A DNA stretch of 16,695 nt. Source: an uncultured Collinsella sp. Lineage in GTDB: Bacteria > Actinomycetota > Coriobacteriia > Coriobacteriales > Coriobacteriaceae. Positions 1-6,995 of the stretch are shown one piece after another. The first letter of the stretch is position 1, and each line of letters starts with the position of its first letter. The position numbers were made by a program, and so were the translations under genes. The DNA is taken from assembly GCA_900552155.1 (NCBI GenBank), contig URYU01000022.1, forward strand, positions 1-16,695, in the 5' to 3' direction. The notes under the pieces are model-generated. The model saw nothing but the letters and a program-made list of their open reading frames with translations. It did no database searches and was not told the origin of the DNA.

Positions 1-94
1 ACCCCCCTTCCCACACCCCCCTCACCCCCCCCACCCCCCCCCACACCCCCCCCCCCTCCCCCCCCGCCCCCCCTCACCCCCCCCCCCCCCCCCC
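1..94. other. Poly-C low-complexity contig end
   Basis: By direct count 80 of the first 94 bases are C, with isolated A, T or G. Normal-looking sequence begins around base 95, fifteen bases before the asd stop codon. On the other strand this is a G run, which is what dark-cycle poly-G reads from two-colour sequencing produce, so a sequencing or assembly artefact at a contig end is the simplest reading. A genuine C tract cannot be excluded. If it is an artefact, the true sequence downstream of asd, including its terminator, is missing. Confidence 0.8.
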
Positions 95-109
95 GCCGGA
101 CAGGTCACA

Positions 110-1135
110 CTACTCGCAGAGCAGCTTAGCGATCTGGACGGCGTTGGTTGCCGCGCCCTTACGGATTTGGTCGCCGCAGCACCAGAAGGTGATACCGCGC
201 GCAGCCTCGGGGTTCGAGATGTCGCGACGCACGCGGCCGACCCAAATCAGGTCCTGGTCGGACGTATCCATCGGCATGGGGAAGCGATCGTGCGCATCCT
301 CGGCGCTCATGTCGTCAACGAGCTTGCCGCCCGGAGCGGCAGCCAGCGCGGCACGGGCCTCTTCCACCGTAATGTCGCGCTCAAACTCGAGCGTAATGCT
401 CTCAGAGTGCGAGCGCAGCACGGGCACGCGCACGCAGGTGCAGTTCACGCGCAGCTCGGGCAGGTGCATAATCTTGCGGCCCTCGTTTTGCAGCTTCATC
501 TCCTCGGAGGTAAAGCCCTCCTCCTTGACGCCGCCAATCTGTGGAATCAGGTTACTCGCCAGCTGGGCGGCAAATGCGCGCGGCTCGGGAATCTCCTCGC
601 CGCGGCCCAGGGCGGCAAGCTGAGCCTCGAGCTCGGCCATACCGGGAGCGCCAGCGCCCGAAGCCGCCTGGTACGTCGAGACGATCATGCGCTTTACGCC
701 GGCAAGCTGGTGCAGCGGCCAGGTGGGAACCAAGCCGATAATGGTCGCGCAGTTAGGATTGGCGATAAGGCCGTGATGCCACTTGATATCGTCGGCATTG
801 ATCTCGGGCACGACGAGCGGCACCTCGGGGTCCATGCGGAAGGCGTGGCTGTTATCGACTACGACGGCGCCGCGCTTGACGGCCTCGGGCAGCAGCTCCT
901 TGGCGATGTCGTCGCCGGCGGCTCCGAGCACAATATCACAGCCCTCAAAGGCCTCGGGGCAAGCCTCTTCGATCACGATCTGCTCGCCGCGGAACTCAAC
1001 GGTCTTGCCCGCGGAGCGTGCACTTGCCAGCAGCTTGAGCTTGCCAACCGGGAACTCCTGCTCGTTGAGGCACTCGAGCATCTGGGTGCCTACAGCTCCC
1101 GTCGCGCCCAAAATAGCAACCGTGTACTGTTTCAT
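110..1135 (-). CDS. asd: Aspartate-semialdehyde dehydrogenase
   Basis: This enzyme reduces 4-aspartyl phosphate to aspartate semialdehyde with NADPH in the cytoplasm, the second step towards lysine, threonine and methionine. The 341-residue product has the usual family length. The Rossmann NADP loop GATGAVG is at residues 10-16, the catalytic cysteine is C129 in NPNCATI, TYQAASGAG follows at 154-162, the substrate-binding stretch EEMKLQNEGRKI is near 211-222, and the likely general-base histidine is H243 in RSHSES. The frame stays open 29 codons further upstream, but the ATG at 1135 is chosen because it starts right at the Rossmann fold and is preceded by AAAGGGGG six or so bases away. It lies downstream of lysC on the same strand, 173 bases apart with a hairpin between, so the two may be only partly co-transcribed. 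The stop codon is 15 bases from the poly-C contig end. Confidence 0.96.
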   Translation of the reverse strand: MKQYTVAILGATGAVGTQMLECLNEQEFPVGKLKLLASARSAGKTVEFRGEQIVIEEACPEAFEGCDIVLGAAGDDIAKELLPEAVKRGAVVVDNSHAFRMDPEVPLVVPEINADDIKWHHGLIANPNCATIIGLVPTWPLHQLAGVKRMIVSTYQAASGAGAPGMAELEAQLAALGRGEEIPEPRAFAAQLASNLIPQIGGVKEEGFTSEEMKLQNEGRKIMHLPELRVNCTCVRVPVLRSHSESITLEFERDITVEEARAALAAAPGGKLVDDMSAEDAHDRFPMPMDTSDQDLIWVGRVRRDISNPEAARGITFWCCGDQIRKGAATNAVQIAKLLCE

Positions 1136-1209
1136 GCTTCCCCCTTTAAAGGTTGTGGCTTTTGCCCGCACGCCGAGCAGGCCGATTATTGTTGCCAGTG
1201 TATACAAGA

Positions 1210-1236
1210 ACGGGGCGGGCACGAAACCCGCCCCGT
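1210..1236 (-). terminator. Hairpin between lysC and asd
   Basis: A perfect 10-bp inverted repeat pairs 1210-1219 with 1227-1236 around a 7-base loop (CACGAAA). Read on the minus strand the GC-only stem is followed by TTCTTGTATA, a modest T-rich tail. It probably terminates or attenuates lysC transcription before asd. The loop resembles that of the hairpin at 15397-15426. Confidence 0.55.
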
Positions 1237-1266
1237 CGAAACGAAACCGAAACGAAACGCCCCGCC

Positions 1267-1298
1267 GTAGATTTTTGAGACATGACCCAAAAATCTAC
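1267..1298. repeat. 32-bp palindrome just after lysC stop
   Basis: Bases 1267-1277 (GTAGATTTTTG) are the exact reverse complement of 1288-1298, around a 10-base centre AGACATGACC that is itself nearly symmetric. It starts 11 bases beyond the lysC stop. The stem is AT-rich and is not followed by a T run, so it is not a textbook terminator. It may be a dispersed palindromic repeat or a protein-binding site. Confidence 0.6.
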
Positions 1299-1308
1299 CG
1301 AGCAGTCG

Positions 1309-2697
1309 CTACTTTTTGAGCGCAGCCAGAGCGGGATCGACCGGCGCGGAAGCCTCCAGGTCGGAGACCTTCACAATGCCGTTCTCATCGGAGAAGGCAC
1401 GGTAAATGGTCCGAATCGCTAGGTCGAAGTCCTTCTCCTCGACACCGATGATGATGTTGATCTCGTCGCAGCTCTGCGAAATCATGCGCACGCTCACGCC
1501 GGCCTGACCAAGCATGCCAAACAGATGGCCCGAGATACCCGCGCGACCGCGCAGGTTACGGCCGACGGTCGCGATGAGCGCCAAGCCCTCGACAACCTCG
1601 ATCTCGAGCGGCTCGACCTCCTGCTGAATGTCGCCCACGAGCGAGTACAGCGAATCGTGAACGTCCTGCTCCTGCACCACGGCGCCAAAGCGGTCGACAC
1701 CGGTGGGCATGTGCTCGACGGAAACGTCATAGCGCTCGAAGACCGAAAGTGCGCGGCGCATAAAGCCGACGCGAGGCTTGGTGCGGTCGCGGGCGACGTT
1801 GATGGCGACAAAGCCGCGCTTGCCGGTCACGCCGGTAATGATGGGCTCTGCCTCACCCTCATCAGCCGTCTCGCTAATAATGGTGCCGGGGTCCTGCGGC
1901 GCATTGGTGTTCTTGATGACCAGCGGAATACCAGCCTCGCGCACGGGGAACACAGCCTCCTCGTGCAGGACGCTTGCGCCCATGTACGAAAGCTCGCGCA
2001 GCTCCTCGTAGGTAACGCGCGCAATGGGCTGAGCCTCGGGTACGATGCGCGGGTCGGCAGAGTAGAAGCCCGAGACGTCGGTCCAGTTCTCGTACAGGTC
2101 GGCGCCCAGGCACTTGGCCAGGATCGAGCCGGAAATATCGCCGCCGCCACGGTCGAGCAGCTTGATCTGGCCCTCGCGCGTCGCGCCGTAGAAACCGGGC
2201 ATAACAAAACCACCCTGCTGACCGTACTCCTGCACCAGCTCGGAGGTGCGGTTCATGCTGAGCGTACCGTCGTGATGGAACGCCACAACCGTCGCGGCGT
2301 CCAGGAACGGTAGGCCCAGGTACTCGGCCATCAGGCGAGCGGTGAAGTACTCGCCGCGGCTCACGAGCTCCTCAGTGGAGTAGCCGCCCGAGCGGGCGCG
2401 CCCGGCAAAGGCCGCAAACTCCTCGCGGATGGGATAGGTGAGCTCCAGCTCGTCAGCGATATCAAAATAGCGCTGGCCGATGTCCTCGAGCAGCTCCTCG
2501 CACGACACGTGGTACTTAACGTGCGCGTTAACCAGGTAGAGCAGGTCGGTCACCTTGGTGTCGCCCTTAAAACGGCGACCGCAGGCGGAAACCACCACAA
2601 AACGGCGGGCCGGGTCGGCATCGACAATGGCCTTGATCTTCTTAAAGTGTTCGGCGTCGGCGACCGACGAGCCACCAAACTTGGCAATCTTAATCAT
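1309..2697 (-). CDS. lysC: Aspartate kinase with C-terminal ACT domains
   Basis: This enzyme phosphorylates L-aspartate with ATP, the committed step of the aspartate family of amino acids. The 462-residue protein opens with the diagnostic KFGGSSVAD (residues 6-14). It continues with SRGEYFTARLMAEYLG (113-128), LLDRGGGDISGS (180-191) for nucleotide and aspartate binding, and NWTDVSGFYSADPR (204-217). Residues from about 297 onward fit two ACT regulatory domains, for example VAINVARDR and the later ALIATVGRN, so feedback inhibition by lysine and/or threonine is expected from the family; which effector cannot be told. The ATG at 2697 gives the N-terminal lysine at the correct place; AAAGG lies about 13 bases upstream, a weak placement. 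It is divergent from thrC with a 104-base shared regulatory gap and precedes asd. No homoserine dehydrogenase domain is fused to it. Confidence 0.95.
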   Translation of the reverse strand: MIKIAKFGGSSVADAEHFKKIKAIVDADPARRFVVVSACGRRFKGDTKVTDLLYLVNAHVKYHVSCEELLEDIGQRYFDIADELELTYPIREEFAAFAGRARSGGYSTEELVSRGEYFTARLMAEYLGLPFLDAATVVAFHHDGTLSMNRTSELVQEYGQQGGFVMPGFYGATREGQIKLLDRGGGDISGSILAKCLGADLYENWTDVSGFYSADPRIVPEAQPIARVTYEELRELSYMGASVLHEEAVFPVREAGIPLVIKNTNAPQDPGTIISETADEGEAEPIITGVTGKRGFVAINVARDRTKPRVGFMRRALSVFERYDVSVEHMPTGVDRFGAVVQEQDVHDSLYSLVGDIQQEVEPLEIEVVEGLALIATVGRNLRGRAGISGHLFGMLGQAGVSVRMISQSCDEINIIIGVEEKDFDLAIRTIYRAFSDENGIVKVSDLEASAPVDPALAALKK

Positions 2698-2801
2698 GGG
2701 CTGGAGGTTACCTTTCTAAAAAGCCTCTGCGAACCTATTTTGCGCGCTCTGATACCATGGTTTCACCGATTGGGACCAAGGCATCCGAGGAGCAGTGTTA
2801 T
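2698..2801. promoter_or_regulatory. Divergent lysC/thrC intergenic region
   Basis: This 104-base gap must hold the promoters for lysC (minus) and thrC (plus). No pair of good -35/-10 boxes could be picked on either strand. A GAGGAG ribosome binding site at 2787-2792 sits nine bases before the thrC ATG. No T-box or lysine-riboswitch-like structure is apparent in so short a space. Confidence 0.5.
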
Positions 2802-4319
2802 ATGGGAACTTATCATAGTACACGAGGACGCACTTTATCGTGCTCAAGTAAGGTGGCAATCCGCACCGGCATCGCTCCCGACGGGGGTTTGTTTGTCTCG
2901 GACGAGCTCGGCACCCAGCAGGTCGATATCAGCTCGCTTGCAGATAAATCGTACTTTGAAATCGCTCAAGATGTGTTGGGAATGTTACTGAATGATTACA
3001 CGGCCGAAGAAATTTCGGCGTGTGTCGACGAGGCATACCGCGGCACGTTCGCGAGTGAAGAGGTTACGCCGCTCGTCAAACTCGACGATGCGCCGGGCAC
3101 TGACGCCCCCCAGACCTATGTGATGGAGCTCTTTGGCGGTCCCACGAGTGCCTTCAAGGACGTCGCCCTGCAGATGCTCCCCCGCCTCATGGCCCGCACT
3201 TCCGCCAAGGACGGCGGCGCCGAGCGCATCATGATCGTCACCGCCACGTCGGGCGACACCGGCAAGGCCGCGCTCGCCGGTTTTGCCGACGCTCCGGGCA
3301 CGGGCATCACCGTCTTTTATCCCGAGGGCAAAGTCAGCCGCGTCCAGAACTTACAGATGTCCACGCAGGAGGGCGATAACGTCGCCGTGTGCGGCATCCG
3401 CGGCAACTTCGACGACGCCCAGAGTGCTGTCAAGCGCATCTTTGCCGATAAGGAACTTGCCAAGCGCCTGGAGGCCGCCGGCACGGTGCTTTCGAGCGCC
3501 AACTCCATCAACGTCGGCCGTCTGGTACCGCAGGTCGTCTACTACTTTGCCGCCTATGCGCAGCTGCTGCGCGCCGGCGCTATCGAGGCTAGCGACGCCG
3601 TGGAGTTCTGCGTACCGACCGGCAACTTTGGCGATATCTTGGCCGGCTACTACGCCAAGCGCATGGGTCTGCCCGTCGCCAAGCTCGTCGTGGCGAGCGA
3701 CAAGAACAACGTGCTTGCCGACTTCCTGACCACCGGCGTTTACGACCGCAACCGTCCGTTCTTCACGACCATCTCGCCGTCGATGGACATCCTCATCAGC
3801 TCCAACCTGGAGCGCATGCTCTACTTCCTGTCCGATGGCGACTGCGAGCTTGTTGCCGGACTTATGGAGCAGCTGGCGCAGACTGGTCGCTACGAGGTTC
3901 CTGCCGACCTGCTCGCAAAGATTCAGAGCGTCTTTGACTGCGGTTGGGCCAGCGAGGACGAGGTCCGCACTGCCATCAAGAGCTGCTGGGATGCGAACGG
4001 CTACGTTATCGATCCGCATACTGCTTGCGGCTATCACGTCTTTGAGCAGGTCGCTCCCGCCGAGGGTGCCAAGGCCCGCGTGCTGCTTTCGACCGCAAGC
4101 CCCTACAAGTTCCCGCGCGCCTGCTGCGACGCCCTGGGCCTCGACGTTCCCGAGGATGATTTTGAGGCCATGCGTGTGCTCGAGCAGGCCACCAACACGG
4201 TCGCCCCGACCCAGCTCGCCGAACTCGAATCCAAGCCCGTCCGCTTCGAAGACGTCTGCGACGTCGATGAGATGGCAAGCTACGTCGAGTCTGCAGCAAA
4301 AAAGATGGCAACCAACTAA
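2802..4319 (+). CDS. thrC: Threonine synthase
   Basis: This PLP enzyme converts O-phosphohomoserine to threonine and phosphate. The protein has 505 residues, matching the long form of the family. The PLP lysine is K119 in GGPTSAFKD (112-120). The phosphate-binding loop TSGDTGK is at 149-155, followed by NSINVGR (234-240) and PTGNFGD (272-278), which are typical of threonine synthase rather than of threonine dehydratase. The N-terminus starts YHSTRG, as in other long ThrC proteins. An in-frame ATG at 2757 exists but has no ribosome binding site, whereas ATG 2802 follows GAGGAG with nine bases of spacing. The neighbours lysC and asd belong to the same pathway. Homoserine dehydrogenase and homoserine kinase are not in the window. 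A strong terminator follows the gene. Confidence 0.96.
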   Translation: MGTYHSTRGRTLSCSSKVAIRTGIAPDGGLFVSDELGTQQVDISSLADKSYFEIAQDVLGMLLNDYTAEEISACVDEAYRGTFASEEVTPLVKLDDAPGTDAPQTYVMELFGGPTSAFKDVALQMLPRLMARTSAKDGGAERIMIVTATSGDTGKAALAGFADAPGTGITVFYPEGKVSRVQNLQMSTQEGDNVAVCGIRGNFDDAQSAVKRIFADKELAKRLEAAGTVLSSANSINVGRLVPQVVYYFAAYAQLLRAGAIEASDAVEFCVPTGNFGDILAGYYAKRMGLPVAKLVVASDKNNVLADFLTTGVYDRNRPFFTTISPSMDILISSNLERMLYFLSDGDCELVAGLMEQLAQTGRYEVPADLLAKIQSVFDCGWASEDEVRTAIKSCWDANGYVIDPHTACGYHVFEQVAPAEGAKARVLLSTASPYKFPRACCDALGLDVPEDDFEAMRVLEQATNTVAPTQLAELESKPVRFEDVCDVDEMASYVESAAKKMATN

Positions 4320-4331
4320 ACCCCTTATAAG

Positions 4332-4366
4332 GCGCCGGCGAAAGCCGGCGCATCTTCTTTTTATTT
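4332..4366 (+). terminator. thrC rho-independent terminator
   Basis: A perfect 8-bp GC stem pairs 4332-4339 (GCGCCGGC) with 4344-4351 around a GAAA tetraloop and is followed by ATCTTCTTTTTATTT. It lies 12 bases after the thrC stop codon. Confidence 0.92.
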
Positions 4367-4401
4367 AGCTTTCGGGATGATGACGAGCATGCGAGCGGGT
4401 C

Positions 4402-4498
4402 TGGCCGTTTAGTTCGTCGCGAGTTCCGCACGAGCCGGAAAGCACTTAATGTGCTTTCCGTGCGAGCAGGACTGTTCGCAGTAGCAAACTAAAGGCCA
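4402..4498. ncRNA. Folded non-coding element, nested inverted repeats
   Basis: The outer arms TGGCC plus TTTAGTT (4402-4406, 4408-4414) pair with AACTAAA plus GGCCA (4487-4493, 4494-4498), with one bulged G at 4407. An inner perfect 10-bp hairpin pairs 4436-4445 with 4451-4460 around TTAAT. No reading frame is convincing. On the minus strand it begins 40 bases after the glycosyltransferase stop, so it could be a 3' end structure, a small RNA, or a dispersed repeat; transcription is not shown by the sequence. Confidence 0.45.
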
Positions 4499-4537
4499 AG
4501 GGGCCCAGTCAACCTATCAGCAGCGATTACTCAACAG

Positions 4538-5569
4538 TTAGTTGAATTTGAAGATCTTAGAGGCAAGACGGTATAGGCCGAGCGTGGTTTTGTCTCCGGC
4601 CCGTCCGCGCAGATTGGTGAAGAACCCGACCACGCCGTAGCGGGCACGACGATACATGCGCTCGTCGTAGGCCTTCAAATCATTCCACAGCGTCTTTAGG
4701 CGCTCGTCGGCGCAATCTTCCTCGGAAAGCTTGGTGAGCACCGAGCAGATCGCCATCATCATGGTGAAGTAGCCCATCATGTACGAACGCAGGCGCGACG
4801 ACTCAACATCGCTGTACAGGTGGTACGACTCCATCATGCTACGCGTAACCCGGAACTGCTGGTCCAGCCGCTTGCCCATCGTTGCCTCGTTGCCGCTCTG
4901 ACCTTCGCGACCGATAAAGTAGCGGTAGAGGTCGATGTCGGCGTAGTACATGGTCTTGCAACGCGGCAGCGGCACGTAGGCGTAGATGTTGTCCACATAG
5001 AACGTGTGCGGCGGCATGGGAAGGTTGGACTCGCGCAGCACATCCGTGCGATAGCACAGGCTGTGCATGAGTAGGTTCTGGTCCAGGCGGAAATGACCGA
5101 TCTGATCCCAAGAAAAGATCTTTTTGCGCGGCAGGGCAAATTTGTAGCCAATAGCGGTATGCGTCCCCTCGTAAACCTTCTCGTACACGTAGTTCGAGAT
5201 AAACAGGTCAACGCGCTGGTCGCGCTCCTCAAAGCCACGCAGAATCGACAGCATGGTCGAAAGGGCAGCGCCGTCAAGCCAGTCGTCCGAGTCGACAACC
5301 TTGTAGTAGGTGCCCTGCGCCTCGCGCAGACCCGAAAGGACGGCAATACCGTGACCGCCATTCTCCTGGTGCACCGCGCGGATGATTCCAGGATAACGGG
5401 CCTCCCACTCGTCGGCCTTGGCGGCCGTCTCGTCCTTGGAGCCGTCGTCCACCACGATAATCTCGATATCGGTGGCGTAATTGCTCCCCTCCAAGATGGA
5501 GGTGATGCAATGGTCCATGTCCTTGGCGGCGTTATACGAGGGAATACCGAATGTTATGACTTTATGCAT
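4538..5569 (-). CDS. Family 2 glycosyltransferase
   Basis: A cytoplasmic or membrane-associated GT-A transferase that probably adds a sugar from a nucleotide-sugar donor to a surface glycan. The 343-residue product has the GT2 opening ITFGIPSYN (residues 5-13), the nucleotide-binding DDGS at 41-44, and the metal-binding DSDDW at 93-97 within YYKVVDSDDWLD. The C-terminal half is not a recognised domain and no clear transmembrane helices are visible. The ATG at 5569 overlaps the glf stop by eight bases (ATGCATAA), so translation is likely coupled to glf; an in-frame ATG six codons upstream has no better ribosome binding site. Because glf supplies UDP-galactofuranose, a galactofuranosyltransferase role is a reasonable inference, but donor and acceptor are unknown. 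Confidence 0.87.
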   Translation of the reverse strand: MHKVITFGIPSYNAAKDMDHCITSILEGSNYATDIEIIVVDDGSKDETAAKADEWEARYPGIIRAVHQENGGHGIAVLSGLREAQGTYYKVVDSDDWLDGAALSTMLSILRGFEERDQRVDLFISNYVYEKVYEGTHTAIGYKFALPRKKIFSWDQIGHFRLDQNLLMHSLCYRTDVLRESNLPMPPHTFYVDNIYAYVPLPRCKTMYYADIDLYRYFIGREGQSGNEATMGKRLDQQFRVTRSMMESYHLYSDVESSRLRSYMMGYFTMMMAICSVLTKLSEEDCADERLKTLWNDLKAYDERMYRRARYGVVGFFTNLRGRAGDKTTLGLYRLASKIFKFN

Positions 5570-6764
5570 GGCAGGCGATAATCTCATCCGAAAGATCGAG
5601 GGCGGAATTGGTCACGGCGTCCATATCGTAGTAACGATACTCGGCCAGACGACCCACCGGGTGGAAGTTCGTCAGGTTCTGGACGCGCTCAAGATAGCGC
5701 TCATAGAGCTCACGGTTCTCGGGCTCAAGAATGGCGTAGTACGGCGTCTCGCCCGAGTCGGGCGTATAGGCCTTGGAGTACTCCTTCATGATGGTGGTCT
5801 TGCCGGGCAGGACCTGACCGGTCATGTTCTTGAACTCGGTGATGCGCGTGTAGTCCTCGCTCGTGGTGTAGTTGACGGTGCCCACGGGCTGGAACTGGTC
5901 CATATCGAGCGTCTCGAACTTCATATCGAGCGTGCGGTACGGCAACGCGCCCAAGTCGAGGGTGAACAGCTCATCGAGCGGACCTGTATAGACAATCTCG
6001 CCGCCGTAGACCTTACCGTCGACCTTGACGGTGGTCTCGTCGATCTCAAAAAGATCGCGGGCGTCCACGTCGCAGAACACGTCAATCAGGTCGTGGTCGA
6101 GCATGTGCTCAAAGAGCGCCGTGTAGCCCTCCTGCGGCATGCCCTGGAAGGGAGCTTGCGGGAAGTAGCGGTCATCATCGCCCACAAAGACGGGATCGCG
6201 GCCGGTGATCGAGGGGTCGATCTGATCGGGCGTCGGGCCCCACTGCTTCATGGTGTAATGCAAAAAGTCGTTCTCGTAGACGTAATCGGCGACCTCGGCC
6301 AAGTCGGGGTCGGTCTTCTTACGCAGCTCCATAATGGGCACCTTGACATCCTTGCCAAAGGTCTCCACGAGCTTCTGATACAGCTCCTCGCCGCGCTCGT
6401 CACCAAAGGCGAGCTTGAGACTCGCATGGTTGAAGGGCACGGGCATAAGGGTACCGTTGATGTTGGCGAGCACCTTGTGCTGATAATCCGTCCACTTGGT
6501 AAAGCGCGACAGGAAATTGTGCACGCGCTCGTTAAAGGTGTGATAGATATGCGGACCGTACTCGTGAATCAGGATTCCGGCCTCGTCAGTGCAGTCATAG
6601 GCATTGCCCGCAATGTGGCTACGGCGCTCCAAAACGGCAACACGATAGCCGATGGTCTCGGCAAGACGGCGGGCGCAAACGGCACCGGCATATCCAGCAC
6701 CGACGACAATCATGTCGTACGCGCCGGCGTTAAAGCCTTCAGGCAGGCCTGAGGTAATCTGCAT
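5562..6764 (-). CDS. glf: UDP-galactopyranose mutase
   Basis: This FAD-dependent enzyme interconverts UDP-galactopyranose and UDP-galactofuranose in the cytoplasm, supplying galactofuranose for cell-surface polysaccharides. The 400-residue protein has the usual family length plus a 16-residue N-terminal extension before the FAD-binding MIVVGAGYAGAV (GxGxxG at 22-27). Other signatures are the acidic/basic strand end LERRSHIAGN, the family block IHEYGPHIYHT, and FQGMPQEGYTALFEHM in the middle. ATG 6764 is chosen over the in-frame ATG at codon 18 because AAGGAG lies eight bases upstream. The gene is divergent from pta and is followed, with an eight-base overlap, by the glycosyltransferase gene. 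Confidence 0.95.
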   Translation of the reverse strand: MQITSGLPEGFNAGAYDMIVVGAGYAGAVCARRLAETIGYRVAVLERRSHIAGNAYDCTDEAGILIHEYGPHIYHTFNERVHNFLSRFTKWTDYQHKVLANINGTLMPVPFNHASLKLAFGDERGEELYQKLVETFGKDVKVPIMELRKKTDPDLAEVADYVYENDFLHYTMKQWGPTPDQIDPSITGRDPVFVGDDDRYFPQAPFQGMPQEGYTALFEHMLDHDLIDVFCDVDARDLFEIDETTVKVDGKVYGGEIVYTGPLDELFTLDLGALPYRTLDMKFETLDMDQFQPVGTVNYTTSEDYTRITEFKNMTGQVLPGKTTIMKEYSKAYTPDSGETPYYAILEPENRELYERYLERVQNLTNFHPVGRLAEYRYYDMDAVTNSALDLSDEIIACHA

Positions 6765-6778
6765 CGATACTCCTTGTC

Positions 6779-6826
6779 AAAAGCCACGGGCTCGTTAGCT
6801 GGGCTTTTCTCGAACATTCTTCGAGA
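6779..6826 (-). promoter_or_regulatory. Two hairpins in the glf leader
   Basis: A perfect palindrome TCTCGAA-CATTC-TTCGAGA occupies 6808-6826. A second 7-bp stem pairs 6779-6785 (AAAAGCC) with 6802-6808 (GGCTTTT), ending right beside the glf AAGGAG site. Both lie between the candidate glf -10 box and the start codon, so they would be in its 5' untranslated region; the sequence also permits a DNA-binding operator. Confidence 0.4.
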
Positions 6827-6842
6827 CATATTTATCAGAGCG

Positions 6843-6868
6843 ATTATAGCGCTAATGCGTCCTATAAT
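6843..6868. promoter_or_regulatory. Divergent pta/glf promoters with mirrored -10 boxes
   Basis: A perfect TATAAT at 6863-6868 on the plus strand faces pta, and a perfect TATAAT at 6848-6843 on the minus strand faces glf. They form a dyad, ATTATAG (6843-6849) and CTATAAT (6862-6868). Neither has a recognisable -35 hexamer at 16-18 bases, so activator help or an unusual sigma preference is possible. The implied leaders are about 120 bases for pta and 70 for glf. Confidence 0.5.
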
Positions 6869-6995
6869 GAGCTTGCCACACAAGGAAAGCTCAAGCACCG
6901 CGGCGAACATAATTGAAAGGTAGACCCGCTAGCAGCGGGTTTATTCGTGAACAGCCGGGCGCCTGGAGCTTAGCGAAACGCTTGTAAGGAGTAAC
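6868..6995 (+). promoter_or_regulatory. Structured pta 5' leader with terminator-like hairpin
   Basis: Between the candidate pta -10 box and its ATG lie several stems. TGAGCTT/AAGCTCA pairs 6868-6874 with 6887-6893. ACCCGCT/AGCGGGT pairs 6924-6930 with 6934-6940 around AGC and is followed by TTTATT, which looks like an intrinsic terminator. AGCG-AAA-CGCT (6972-6982) sits just before the AAGGAG site at 6987-6992. This may be an attenuated leader or a small RNA ending at the hairpin. Confidence 0.4.

Noticed and set aside
1238..1260. Short GAAAC-type tandem repeats (GAAACGAAACCGAAACGAAACG)
   Set aside because: Only about four imperfect units in a short spacer; likely simple-sequence drift with no further support.
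2698..2801. A lysine riboswitch or T-box ahead of lysC
   Set aside because: The entire divergent gap is 104 bases, too short for a lysine riboswitch plus promoter, and no conserved core was seen.
5481..6752. A 423-codon plus-strand frame opposite glf
   Set aside because: It is the mirror of a well-supported gene; GC-ending codons keep the antisense frame open. It has no ribosome binding site and a repetitive, leucine/valine/glycine-rich product without domain features.
6808..6826. The TCTCGAACATTCTTCGAGA palindrome as a LexA (SOS) box
   Set aside because: The half-sites resemble CGAAC/GTTCG, but the spacing is one base short and the second half lacks the G, so it does not fit the actinobacterial or Bacillus LexA consensus.
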